From Flavobacterium sp. 270 (lineage in GTDB: Bacteria > Bacteroidota > Bacteroidia > Flavobacteriales > Flavobacteriaceae): a stretch of 64,000 bases of DNA. This document shows positions 51,493 to 59,845 of the stretch, piece by piece. A program made the translations under genes and the position numbers. Under the pieces are notes generated by a model. The model did not search any database. It was not told the DNA's origin and saw nothing but the letters and a program-made list of their open reading frames with translations. Location of the stretch: the NCBI RefSeq assembly GCF_004368785.1, contig NZ_SODM01000001.1:124001-188000 (forward strand), given 5' to 3'. Each line of letters begins with the position of its first letter. The stretch's first letter is position 1.

Positions 51493-52157
51493 TATAAGTC
51501 GTTTGCGATATAACCAATACCGCGAATTGTTTTAATATAATCTTCTTCTATCTTAAGATTGAGTTTTTTACGAATAGCGTTCATAAAAACATCAATTACG
51601 CCGGTATCGTACTCAAAATGAATTTCCCACACATCTTTTAAGATCTGGTTTCGGGTGCAGACTTTGCCTTTATTCTGAATCAAATATTTTAATAACTCAA
51701 ATTCTCTTTGTGTAAGGGCTACTTCTTCATCGTTTTTTAGGACAACGTGTTTCGATAAATTAATGGTTATAGTGCCCAAAGAAAGGATTTCTGAATCTTT
51801 TTGATTTCTAAAATGCACTTTTATGCGTTCTACCAATTCTTCAAAACTAAACGGCTTTTTTATATAATCGTTTGCGCCGGCTTTTAAACCTTCTATGGTT
51901 TCCTGAACGGTATCTTTTGCAGTTAAAAAAATAATCGGCGTTATTTTATCTTTAATTCTAATGGCTTTGCATAAATCCAGACCATTAATTTTTGGCAGCA
52001 TCCAATCCAGCAGAATCAAATCAAATTGCTGGCTTTGAATTAATTCAAAACCTTTTGAACCATCATCTGCAGTGGTTATCTGATATCCTTCTTCCTGAAG
52101 TCCTTGCTGCAAAAACTGAACAATACCTATTTCGTCTTCAACTATTAGAATATGCAT
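51492..52157 (-). CDS. OmpR-family response regulator
   Basis: This protein of 221 residues has a receiver domain with the phospho-acceptor Asp51 (LLDWMLP), acidic residues near the N-terminus and Lys101 in IKKPF. A winged-helix DNA-binding domain (about 128-220) has VALTQREFELLKYLI and YIKTIRGIGYIAND. It pairs with the sensor kinase encoded by the overlapping next gene. Divergent transcription from the LTA-synthase-like gene makes that gene a likely target, which is inferred from position only. Confidence 0.93.
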   Translation of the reverse strand: MHILIVEDEIGIVQFLQQGLQEEGYQITTADDGSKGFELIQSQQFDLILLDWMLPKINGLDLCKAIRIKDKITPIIFLTAKDTVQETIEGLKAGANDYIKKPFSFEELVERIKVHFRNQKDSEILSLGTITINLSKHVVLKNDEEVALTQREFELLKYLIQNKGKVCTRNQILKDVWEIHFEYDTGVIDVFMNAIRKKLNLKIEEDYIKTIRGIGYIANDL

Positions 52158-52182
52158 GTAGATTATATTATAATTTGTTTGT

Positions 52183-52190
52183 CAAAGATA
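52183..52190 (-). promoter_or_regulatory. -7 promoter element of the two-component operon
   Basis: TATCTTTG on the minus strand matches TAnnTTTG, 26 bases before the response regulator ATG. No TTG is found at -33. Confidence 0.45.
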
Positions 52191-52316
52191 AATATTTTAG
52201 AACGCAGAAATCGCTTAAAACCACGAGAATACACAAAATATTCATCTTAAGCAAACTTTAAGTTAACACTAAGAAAGGTAATAGTATAACTTAATCTGGT
52301 ATTAATGAAGTGTAAG

Positions 52317-52324
52317 TAATTTTG
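52317..52324 (+). promoter_or_regulatory. -7 promoter element of the LTA-synthase-like gene
   Basis: TAATTTTG matches TAnnTTTG and ends 16 bases before the ATG at 52341. Upstream, at 52254-52305, AT-rich near-repeats (CTTTAAGTTAAC, TAACTTAATC, TATTAATG) could be binding sites for the divergent response regulator. Confidence 0.45.
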
Positions 52325-52340
52325 TAAAAAAAATAATACC

Positions 52341-54431
52341 ATGAATTTTTACAAGAAACTTTCCCCTTTTTACAATCTTGCTTTATTCTATTTTATAATA
52401 AGTTTTCTGCTTCGTATTGTCTTGTTTTTTCATCCCATTACGCAGAGTTCTTTTACTATAATCCAAAGTTTAAAAATCTTTGGTTTAGGAATTATTTCTG
52501 ATTTTTTTGTTTTTGTTATCGCCAGTGTTTTTTTATGGCTGTACCTTATTTTTATTTCAAATTCTAAATACAATAAGCCTTCAGGGTACATCATTCTTAG
52601 CTTTTTTGTTCTTCTGTTTCTTTATATTGCTTCTGGAAAAAGTATTCTTGACGAATATGGCGGTGCTTTGCCAAGAATTGTTTTAATTTTTATCGGAATC
52701 AAAACAACTCTTTTTGCGCTTTTGCTTTTTCTTCCAAAACATAGGGATAAAATTAGATTTTGGCTGTTTGCTTTTGTGATCTTTTTATATGTTTTATTGA
52801 TTCTTCAAAATGGTTTAAGTGAATATTTCTTTTGGAATGAATTTGGTGTAAAATACAATTTTATTGCCGTTAATTATCTGATTTACACTAATGAAGTGAT
52901 CGGAAATATTATGGAATCTTATCCTGTAGTTCCGATATTTTCTGCTTTATTTTTAGTGACTGGAATTTTTACTTATTTCATTCTAAAAAAATCCAGAGCT
53001 TATATTAACGACATTCCAACTTTCAGCGAAAAACTAAAAATCTCGGCATTGTATATTGGTTTGTTTTTAATTTCCTTAATCGCAATTCCGACTTTGGCAA
53101 CAACAGAAAATTCTAAAAATGTTTTTGTTAATGAATTACAAGCTAATGGTTTGTATAAGTTTTATTTGGCTTTTGAGAATAATAAATTGGATTATTTTAA
53201 ATTTTATAAAACAATTCCAAACGAAAAAGCTTTTGCTATTTTAAAACAGCAGTTTCCGAATATTTCAGGCGAAAATACATCGAGAGTTATAGAAAGTGAT
53301 ACTGCAGAAAGTCATAAAAATGTGGTTTTAATTACGATTGAAAGCTACAGCGCAGAATTTATGAAACAATATGGCAACAAAGAAAATATAACGCCATTCT
53401 TAGACAGTTTATCTCAAAAAAGTCTTCAGTTTACCAATTTATATGCTGCAGGAAACCGCACCGTTCGTGGACTTGAAGCGGTTACGTTGTGCCTTCCGCC
53501 AACTGCCGGCGAAAGTGTGGTAAAACGTGAAGACAATAAAAACAAATTTTCTACCGGCGCTGTTTTTAAACAAAAAGGCTACAACGTAAAATTCATGTAC
53601 GGCGGTGATGCATTCTTTGATAATATGCAGGATTTTTATTCTGGAAACGGCTATCAAATTATAGACAAATCCAGCTTTTCGCCAGAAGAAATTACGTTTT
53701 CTAATGTTTGGGGCGTTTGTGATGAAGACATGTACAACAAAGCTATAAAGGTGATGAATGCTGAAGCGAAAGAAAACAAACCGTTTTTTAATCACATTAT
53801 GACTGTGAGCAATCACAGACCATTTACCTATCCGAATAATAAAATTGATATTCCGGGTGATATTAAATCGCGCGACGGCGGTGTAAAATATACCGATTAT
53901 TCGCTTAAAAAATTCTTTGCAATGGCAAGTAAACAGCCTTGGTTTAACAATACTGTTTTTGTAATTGTGGCAGATCATTGCGCTTCGAGTGCCGGAAAAA
54001 CACAGCTTCCACTAGACAAATATAGAATTCCGGCGTTTATTTACCGTCCGGGAGTAAATCCGGAAAAGTGTACTAAATTAATGTCTCAGATCGATCTTAT
54101 GCCAACCGTTTTTGGTTTGCTTCATTTTGATTATCACAGTAAGTTTTTTGGTCAGGATGTTTTAAAACCGCATTATAAACCTAGAGCTTTTATCGCTACG
54201 TATCAGGATTTAGGTTTAATAAAAGATAATGTTTTAACGATTTTATCGCCTAAACAACAAGTAAGACAATTTCATTTAACGATGAATAAAAAAGAAGACA
54301 TTGCGCATGATTATCAGATTTATTATGATGAAAAACCATTAAAAACAGAAAGAACTGATTTGGTAAACGAGACGATTTCGTTTTATCAAACCGCTTCGGA
54401 TATGTTGAAACAAAAGAAATATCAGATGTAA
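52341..54431 (+). CDS. LTA-synthase-like membrane sulfatase/phosphotransferase
   Basis: This protein of 696 residues has five hydrophobic N-terminal segments (within residues 12-250) followed by a periplasmic sulfatase-fold domain. The domain holds VLITIESYSAEF (Glu334, metal), LYAAGNRTVRGLEAV (Thr374, the catalytic Thr position of LtaS) and FVIVADHCASSAG (metal Asp-His). LtaS-type enzymes transfer glycerol phosphate. In Gram-negative bacteria related enzymes add phosphoglycerol or phosphoethanolamine to periplasmic glucans, lipids or lipid A. True lipoteichoic acid is not expected here, so the acceptor is unknown. Confidence 0.85.
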   Translation: MNFYKKLSPFYNLALFYFIISFLLRIVLFFHPITQSSFTIIQSLKIFGLGIISDFFVFVIASVFLWLYLIFISNSKYNKPSGYIILSFFVLLFLYIASGKSILDEYGGALPRIVLIFIGIKTTLFALLLFLPKHRDKIRFWLFAFVIFLYVLLILQNGLSEYFFWNEFGVKYNFIAVNYLIYTNEVIGNIMESYPVVPIFSALFLVTGIFTYFILKKSRAYINDIPTFSEKLKISALYIGLFLISLIAIPTLATTENSKNVFVNELQANGLYKFYLAFENNKLDYFKFYKTIPNEKAFAILKQQFPNISGENTSRVIESDTAESHKNVVLITIESYSAEFMKQYGNKENITPFLDSLSQKSLQFTNLYAAGNRTVRGLEAVTLCLPPTAGESVVKREDNKNKFSTGAVFKQKGYNVKFMYGGDAFFDNMQDFYSGNGYQIIDKSSFSPEEITFSNVWGVCDEDMYNKAIKVMNAEAKENKPFFNHIMTVSNHRPFTYPNNKIDIPGDIKSRDGGVKYTDYSLKKFFAMASKQPWFNNTVFVIVADHCASSAGKTQLPLDKYRIPAFIYRPGVNPEKCTKLMSQIDLMPTVFGLLHFDYHSKFFGQDVLKPHYKPRAFIATYQDLGLIKDNVLTILSPKQQVRQFHLTMNKKEDIAHDYQIYYDEKPLKTERTDLVNETISFYQTASDMLKQKKYQM

Positions 54432-54509
54432 TTATTTTCGATTATACGAAAGGACTTTTATATTTTTGTAATACGATTTAAATTGAAATAATTACCGATA
54501 ATATAAAAA

Positions 54510-55535
54510 ATGTACAATTTTAAAAACGATTACTCTGAGGGTGCACATCCTAATATTTTAAATAAATTAATAGAAACTAACCTAGTACAACAATTGGGTT
54601 ATGGCGAAGATGATTATTCTATTGAAGCTAAAGAATTACTAAAGAAAAAAATAAACAATCCAGATGCGGTAATTTATTTTTTATCAGGTGGTACGCAAAC
54701 CAATCTTATTGTTCTTGCATCCTTATTACGTGCTCACGAAGCCGTTATAAGTGCGAAAACCGGACATATTGCATCAAACGAAACGGGCGCAATAGAAGCA
54801 ACGGGACATAAAGTAATTACTATTGAAACTAAAGATGGAAAACTAAAACCGTCTGATCTTCAGCTTACATTACAAGAACATTCATTAAGACCACACGTTG
54901 TAAAACCAAGAATCGTTTACATCTCAAACTCTACAGAAATTGGTACAATTTACACCAAAACAGAACTTACTGCATTGTCTGAGTTTTGCAGATCAAATAA
55001 TTTGCTGCTTTATTTAGATGGCGCAAGATTAGGACACGCTTTAACTGCAGCGAATAATGATTTGACCTTGGCTGATGTTTCGCAGCTTACCGATATGTTT
55101 TACATTGGCGCTACCAAAAATGGCGGTTTAATTGGTGAAGCAATTGTTTTTAATAAACTGGAACTTGCCACAGATTTTGATTATGTTTTAAAACAAAGAG
55201 GCGCTTTACTGGCAAAAGGACGATTATTAGCGATTCAGTTTTTAGAATTATTTAGAGATGATTTGTATTTTACTTTGGCAAAACACGCTAATGTTATGGC
55301 GCAGAAAATATCGGATGCGGTAAAAGAAAAAGGATATTCTTTTTTAACGGATTCTACCACAAATCAAATTTTCCCGATTTTACCAAAAAATGTTATCGAA
55401 AAACTAAACGAAAAATATCTTTTTTATGTTTGGAAAGAAATTGACGCAAACCATTCTGCCGTAAGATTAATTACTTCCTGGGCTGCAGATGAAACTCAAG
55501 TTGACGCTTTTATTAAGGATTTAAAAAGTTTATAA
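54510..55535 (+). CDS. Low-specificity threonine aldolase / beta-eliminating lyase
   Basis: This protein of 341 residues is a fold-type I PLP enzyme with NDYSEGAHPNILNKLIETN at the start, FLSGGTQTNLIVLASLL, LYLDGARLGHAL and the PLP lysine in FYIGATKNGGLIGEA. It cleaves threonine or allo-threonine to glycine and acetaldehyde, or a related beta-hydroxy amino acid. It lies 78 bases after the LTA-synthase-like gene, and a terminator follows. Confidence 0.88.
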   Translation: MYNFKNDYSEGAHPNILNKLIETNLVQQLGYGEDDYSIEAKELLKKKINNPDAVIYFLSGGTQTNLIVLASLLRAHEAVISAKTGHIASNETGAIEATGHKVITIETKDGKLKPSDLQLTLQEHSLRPHVVKPRIVYISNSTEIGTIYTKTELTALSEFCRSNNLLLYLDGARLGHALTAANNDLTLADVSQLTDMFYIGATKNGGLIGEAIVFNKLELATDFDYVLKQRGALLAKGRLLAIQFLELFRDDLYFTLAKHANVMAQKISDAVKEKGYSFLTDSTTNQIFPILPKNVIEKLNEKYLFYVWKEIDANHSAVRLITSWAADETQVDAFIKDLKSL

Positions 55536-55547
55536 GTTTATTCAAAG

Positions 55548-55580
55548 CCACAAAGGCACAAAGACGCAAAGAGACAAAAA
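55548..55580 (+). repeat. CACAAAGGCACAAAGACGCAAAG spacer unit
   Basis: Near-tandem CACAAAGG, CACAAAGA and CGCAAAGA units follow the aldolase stop. The same GCAAAG-type family appears at 48819-48879 and, inverted, around 59805-59840 and 61905-61955. Confidence 0.5.
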
Positions 55581-55592
55581 TTAAAGCATTAA

Positions 55593-55626
55593 AAAAGCCT
55601 CAAATTCTAATGAATTTGAGGCTTTT
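55593..55626. terminator. Bidirectional intrinsic terminator
   Basis: AAAAGCCTCAAATTC (55593-55607) pairs with its perfect complement (55612-55626) and serves the convergent aldolase and phospholipase-like genes. Two TGAAACC units follow at 55642-55655. Confidence 0.93.
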
Positions 55627-55680
55627 CTTTATCCGTATTTCAACCTGAAACCTGAAACCAAAAGAACTTAAAACAAACTT

Positions 55681-56679
55681 TTAGTCATTCTGATTCTGCA
55701 TTCCAAAAAGGTAACCACTTTGAAATAATTTTAAATCATCTTTTAAAGCTTGGTTGTTTCTTTGTGTAACCGCTGATGAATCTAAACTGCTTAAATCTGG
55801 TTTTCCGGCATTTACCCATGCAGTGTACCAAAAACTAGCAGTTGCAGAAATGGCTTTTCTCATTTGACTTTCCACCATTCCATTTAAATCCTTATGCAAT
55901 TTTGTTGCATATTCATCCGTAAAAACAGCCGTATTGTATTTAGTTTTTAATATTTTCCCATCAGCATCTTTTTTAAATACTTCGCCTTCCGGAGTAGAAG
56001 TTCTTAGCTTTTTATCGATGTCCAATAAAGGTTTTACCAAACTATGTGTATCATTAATCATATCCCAAGTCGCTTTATGAACGTCTTGATAATATTGCGC
56101 TTCAGGAACATTTAATTTGTAATTTTTAGCAAATAATTCCGGTAATTTACTTTCCCAAAGAGAGTGAATCCCTTTTTGATCGCTCAATTGTCCGTCATGA
56201 TTTGCAGAAGTATGCAATGGCATGTGCGCATCACCAATATAATGACCTAAATCTGCAGCAAGAAATAAAATTTCTGCTCTGTTTTTATTTTTAAATGCTG
56301 TGGTTAATTTCACCATTAAATCTTCAATGTACCAAGGAAGAATCCCGTTATCATTTAAGAATTTTGCATCGTATTTCTTTTTTGCAGCTTCCATAGTCTG
56401 CGGAATACTATCTACAGCCCCGAAGTTTTCCATGTCAAAATAATGTCTTGGATTTTCGTCTTTGTAATTTAAAGCATACTTACGAATGTCCGGCACAGAA
56501 GCTTCCTGCGTAATAAAATCGATGTGATTGTAAAAGAAAACCTGAACAGGTCTTGGCAATGCCATTACAGCAGCTTTATTAATACGTTCGTGACCTACAA
56601 TTCCCCAGGATAATGTCAAAAATCCAATTCCTATAATTGCAAAAGCAATTAGTTTGGATTTCATTTTAAAGTTTTTCAT
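55681..56679 (-). CDS. Secreted zinc-dependent phospholipase C / S1-P1 nuclease-like protein
   Basis: I choose the ATG at 56677-56679 (MKNFKMKSKLIAF), because the longer frame starts inside the promoter. A signal peptide ends near LTLS, leaving a mature start WGIVGHERINKAAV. The N-terminal Trp and nearby His form part of the trinuclear zinc site of this superfamily. Other ligands are visible in HYFDMENF, ADLGHYIGDAHMPLHTSANHDG and GIHSLWE. The preprotein has 332 residues. It should hydrolyse phosphodiesters of lipids or nucleic acids in the periplasm or outside the cell. Confidence 0.85.
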   Translation of the reverse strand: MKNFKMKSKLIAFAIIGIGFLTLSWGIVGHERINKAAVMALPRPVQVFFYNHIDFITQEASVPDIRKYALNYKDENPRHYFDMENFGAVDSIPQTMEAAKKKYDAKFLNDNGILPWYIEDLMVKLTTAFKNKNRAEILFLAADLGHYIGDAHMPLHTSANHDGQLSDQKGIHSLWESKLPELFAKNYKLNVPEAQYYQDVHKATWDMINDTHSLVKPLLDIDKKLRTSTPEGEVFKKDADGKILKTKYNTAVFTDEYATKLHKDLNGMVESQMRKAISATASFWYTAWVNAGKPDLSSLDSSAVTQRNNQALKDDLKLFQSGYLFGMQNQND

Positions 56680-56700
56680 TTGCAATTTGTTTTTGAAGTA

Positions 56701-56730
56701 CAAATCTATTTCTTTTAAAGATAATACAAA
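56701..56730 (-). promoter_or_regulatory. Bacteroidota-type promoter of the phospholipase-like gene
   Basis: TAGATTTG on the minus strand (56701-56708) matches TAnnTTTG. TTTG (56727-56730, on the other strand CAAA) lies 18 bases upstream at -33. Confidence 0.65.
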
Positions 56731-56863
56731 AGAATACTAATTAATATTCTGTTAATTTAATTATTATTTGTTTTTATATGCTATAACTAATTTAAGTTCA
56801 TTTTTAAATTATAGTTCAAAAGTTCTTATTAAATTTGAACTATATAATCCTAAATTCTGGTAC

Positions 56864-57817
56864 ATGCGCTTTATTAAATCTATTATTTTCTTTCTGCTTT
56901 TTACCTCAATCTGTGTCGCTCAAGACGATATTGTACAACTCAAAAATGTTACCGACACTATTTTAAACACCAAAAGAACCTTATTTGTAAAAGGACAATT
57001 AGACGGTGTAAAAACCATGCAGAAATTATTTCCCGGAAAACTATATAATTTATCAGATAAAAATACTTTTGTAAGCTGGAAATGCAAAAACTGCAAACCT
57101 GCTCCTTTTATTGATGCAAATGGCGAAGAAGGAGATCAGCAATTTCCTTATACTAATGGCGTTGCTACAAGACTTCTAGCTAATATTGATTATGCAGATT
57201 CTAAGGGAAATCAATTTAAATTATTGGTTTTCAATCATTCTGTTTACGATGAAGACGGTTTGCAAACTAGCAGATTTACAGGCGGACTTTTGGGTGTTGC
57301 TAAATTTGCCAAAAATAATGATGTTTGGGAAATGAAATCTTTTCAGCCTGCAATTGCCGCTTTTGGTTCTTTTGCACAATCTCCAACTCCTAAATTAGTT
57401 CAGATTGGTGAAGATCAATACGCACTCGCATTAACCCATGCAAATGGCGGAGCCGGCGCACCATACAACGGTATTTTATATTTAATTGCCGGATTTGATG
57501 GCAAATATCAGTCCTTGATGGAGGTAAATTATTATTCTCTTTTTAATAGCAGTAGTTCAGATTGGTCCAGTTCTTATACTGTAGTTACAGATAATAATAA
57601 AAAGTTTTTCCGTGATTTTGTAATTACAACCACAGGTTCATACAAAAAAGCAAAAGGAACCGAAGATGATTACGAAGTTGATTTACCGGAAGAACTTGCT
57701 GCAATGGCAAAGACTAAAAAGCAGTTTAATTTTGTGATTGAAAAACATTTTTCTTTTAAAGGAAAAAAATACAATCAAATTGGTAAACCTGTTGTTAAGT
57801 TTTCAAACGTAAAATAA
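56864..57817 (+). CDS. Secreted protein of unknown function
   Basis: I take the ATG at 56864 (MRFIKSIIFFLLFTSICVAQ), which starts a clear signal peptide. The frame extends 32 residues further but lacks a good start there. The mature protein of about 297 residues is beta-rich. It begins DDIVQLKNVTDTILNTKRTLFVKGQLDG and contains a SWKCKNCKPAPF cysteine pair and LALTHANGGAGAPYNGILYLIAGFDG. I do not recognise a named family. A TAAATTTG element (56830-56837) lies upstream. It is convergent with the YeiH gene, 4 bases apart. Confidence 0.7.
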   Translation: MRFIKSIIFFLLFTSICVAQDDIVQLKNVTDTILNTKRTLFVKGQLDGVKTMQKLFPGKLYNLSDKNTFVSWKCKNCKPAPFIDANGEEGDQQFPYTNGVATRLLANIDYADSKGNQFKLLVFNHSVYDEDGLQTSRFTGGLLGVAKFAKNNDVWEMKSFQPAIAAFGSFAQSPTPKLVQIGEDQYALALTHANGGAGAPYNGILYLIAGFDGKYQSLMEVNYYSLFNSSSSDWSSSYTVVTDNNKKFFRDFVITTTGSYKKAKGTEDDYEVDLPEELAAMAKTKKQFNFVIEKHFSFKGKKYNQIGKPVVKFSNVK

Positions 57818-57821
57818 TCAA

Positions 57822-58787
57822 TTATCCCAGATAAAGTATTGAAGCTAAACCCAAACCTGCAATAAATACCCAAAGAAAAACACCTTGCAACAAAGGCTTT
57901 ACTCCTACTGATTTTAAAGTATTTACGTTTAAAGTTGCTCCAATTAAAAATAAAGTTATAGTTAAACCAATTTTGGCAATACCAACAATATGCGGCGCAA
58001 TAATGGCAGTTGCGGGAACATAAGTATTAAGGAGCATTGCCAAAATAAATAATCCTATAAAGTAAGGAATTTTGATTTTACTGTTTTTATTTTTGAATAG
58101 TACGGCAGTAAAAATAGAAATTGGAATAATCCATAAAGCTCTTGCCAATTTTACTGTAGTTGCTATCTGCAAGGCTTCGGCGCCGTATTTATTGGCTGCA
58201 CCAACAACAGAACTCGTGTCGTGAATGGCAATGGCGCACCATAAACCAAATTCTTTTTGAGAAAGATCCAGTTGATGTCCAATAAAAGGGAAAACAAATA
58301 ATGCGATAGAATTTAATATAAAAATCACGCCCAAAGCAATTGAGGTTTGATTTTCGTTTGATTTGATTACAGGTGAAATTGCTGCGATGGCGCTTCCTCC
58401 GCAAATAGCTGTACCGCAAGAAATTAAGTGTGATGTTTTTTTATCGGTTTGAAACCATTTTCCTAAAAGAGTTCCGAAGATTAAAGTGCTGAAAATAGAA
58501 AATATAGTAAGTGCAAAACCTTCTTTTCCTGCAGAAACTGCGCTGGCGGCGTTCATTCCGAAACCTAAACCAACAACAGAAAATTGCAATAAAAAAGTAA
58601 TCGCTTTATGATTGAAGGCTAAAAATGGATTTCCGAAAACATTGACTATTATTACTCCTAATAGCAGCGCTATTGGCGGAGAAATTATCGAAAACACACA
58701 TAAAAGAATTACCACAACAAAAAACGCCTGTTGTAGATAAATATTTACTTCAAATAAATGTGATGCTGTTTGTTGCCGCGTTTTCAA
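57822..58787 (-). CDS. YeiH-family putative sulfate exporter
   Basis: This protein of 321 residues has about ten membrane segments and the YeiH signatures SVVGLGFGMNAASA, CGTAICGGSAIAAISPVI, FGLWCAIAIHDTSSVVGAA and VKLARALWIIP. The family (PF03601) is annotated as putative sulfate exporter. The frame begins with TTG (58787), and there is no ATG before residue 97, so a TTG start is likely. The LysR regulator is encoded 74 bases upstream in the same direction. In E. coli the LysR gene yeiE also lies beside yeiH, and YeiE responds to sulfite-type stress. Confidence 0.88.
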   Translation of the reverse strand: MKTRQQTASHLFEVNIYLQQAFFVVVILLCVFSIISPPIALLLGVIIVNVFGNPFLAFNHKAITFLLQFSVVGLGFGMNAASAVSAGKEGFALTIFSIFSTLIFGTLLGKWFQTDKKTSHLISCGTAICGGSAIAAISPVIKSNENQTSIALGVIFILNSIALFVFPFIGHQLDLSQKEFGLWCAIAIHDTSSVVGAANKYGAEALQIATTVKLARALWIIPISIFTAVLFKNKNSKIKIPYFIGLFILAMLLNTYVPATAIIAPHIVGIAKIGLTITLFLIGATLNVNTLKSVGVKPLLQGVFLWVFIAGLGLASILYLG

Positions 58788-58861
58788 AATAAGGTATTTA
58801 ATAATTACCTTACAAAGGTCTGACGATTATATTGAATTCGCCAATCGTAAATTACAATCGA

Positions 58862-59758
58862 CTATAACTTTAAGTTATAGAAAGAAGAAATATTTTCAAT
58901 AAACAATTCAGATAATGGATCTGATTTGCCAAGTAAAGTAATAATAAAAAAGTGTCTTTCTATAGATAAGCCTTCAACATCTAATACAATTAATTCGTTA
59001 TTTTGAAGCTCCTTACCTACCGCGTGTATTGACATAAAAGCAAAACAATCAGAATTCAATAAATAGGACTTTATGCTTTCTGTGCTTCCTAACTGCATTT
59101 CGATCTGCAAATCGGTTATTTTTACATCAACTTGTTTTAAAGCATATTCTATAACTTCAAGTGTTCCAGAACCACGTTCGCGAGTGATGAATTTCATTGC
59201 TTTTAAATCTTCTAATGAAATTTCGTTTTGCTGTACTAAAGGATTTTTGCTGTTACAGACTAAAACCAATTCGTCTTTTAAAAACGGAATGTATTTTATA
59301 GATTGATTTTTGGTTTGTCCTTCTACAATTCCAATCTCAATTTCTTTGTTGATTAAAGCATTTTCGATTTGTTCTGTATTTCCGTTTAACAAATTGACTT
59401 TTATGTCTTGCTGTTTTTGGTGAAAACGCGCTAAAACGGGTGAAATAATATATTGTGCAATTGTTGTACTTGCACCCAATCGTAACAATCCCTGACGATT
59501 GTCTATAAAAGTGCTTAAATCAAAATCTATTTCACGGTATATTTCAAATATACTTTTAGTATGTTTTAGGAGGATTTCTCCGGCTGGAGTTAAAGCAATT
59601 TTAGAACCGTTTCGTTCAAAAAGCTTTGTTTTATAAGTTTCTTCTAATTCCTGAATGTGTTTGGAAACGGCTGGCTGTGAGATATAAAGTTCCGTCGCAG
59701 CTTTTGTAAAGTTGAGCCTGTTTGCAACGGTATAAAAAACTTTTAGCCGGAAGTCCAT
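58862..59758 (-). CDS. LysR-type transcriptional regulator
   Basis: This protein of 298 residues has an N-terminal winged-helix domain (MDFRLKVFYTVANRLNFTKAATELYISQPAVSKHIQELEE) with the typical LysR helix-turn-helix. An inducer-binding domain follows (about 90-295; LRLGASTTIAQYIISPVLARFH, CNSKNPLVQ). Position suggests it controls the YeiH exporter gene directly downstream, as in the yeiE/yeiH pair. The effector is unknown. Confidence 0.93.
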   Translation of the reverse strand: MDFRLKVFYTVANRLNFTKAATELYISQPAVSKHIQELEETYKTKLFERNGSKIALTPAGEILLKHTKSIFEIYREIDFDLSTFIDNRQGLLRLGASTTIAQYIISPVLARFHQKQQDIKVNLLNGNTEQIENALINKEIEIGIVEGQTKNQSIKYIPFLKDELVLVCNSKNPLVQQNEISLEDLKAMKFITRERGSGTLEVIEYALKQVDVKITDLQIEMQLGSTESIKSYLLNSDCFAFMSIHAVGKELQNNELIVLDVEGLSIERHFFIITLLGKSDPLSELFIENISSFYNLKL

Positions 59759-59769
59759 GTTTTTTTTTA

Positions 59770-59845
59770 TTTTTTGTTTCAGGTTTAAAGTTTCAGGTTT
59801 CAGGTTCTAACCTTTGTCCCTTTGTTACTCTGAACCTTTGCAACT
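59770..59845. repeat. Short heptamer array and GCAAAG-type units
   Basis: GTTTCAGGTTTAAAGTTTCA and GGTTTCAGGTTC (59776-59804) are followed by CCTTTGTCCCTTTGTTACTC and AACCTTTGCAACTTATAA units (59810-59842). These mix the heptamer and GCAAAG families, without a right arm. Confidence 0.65.
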
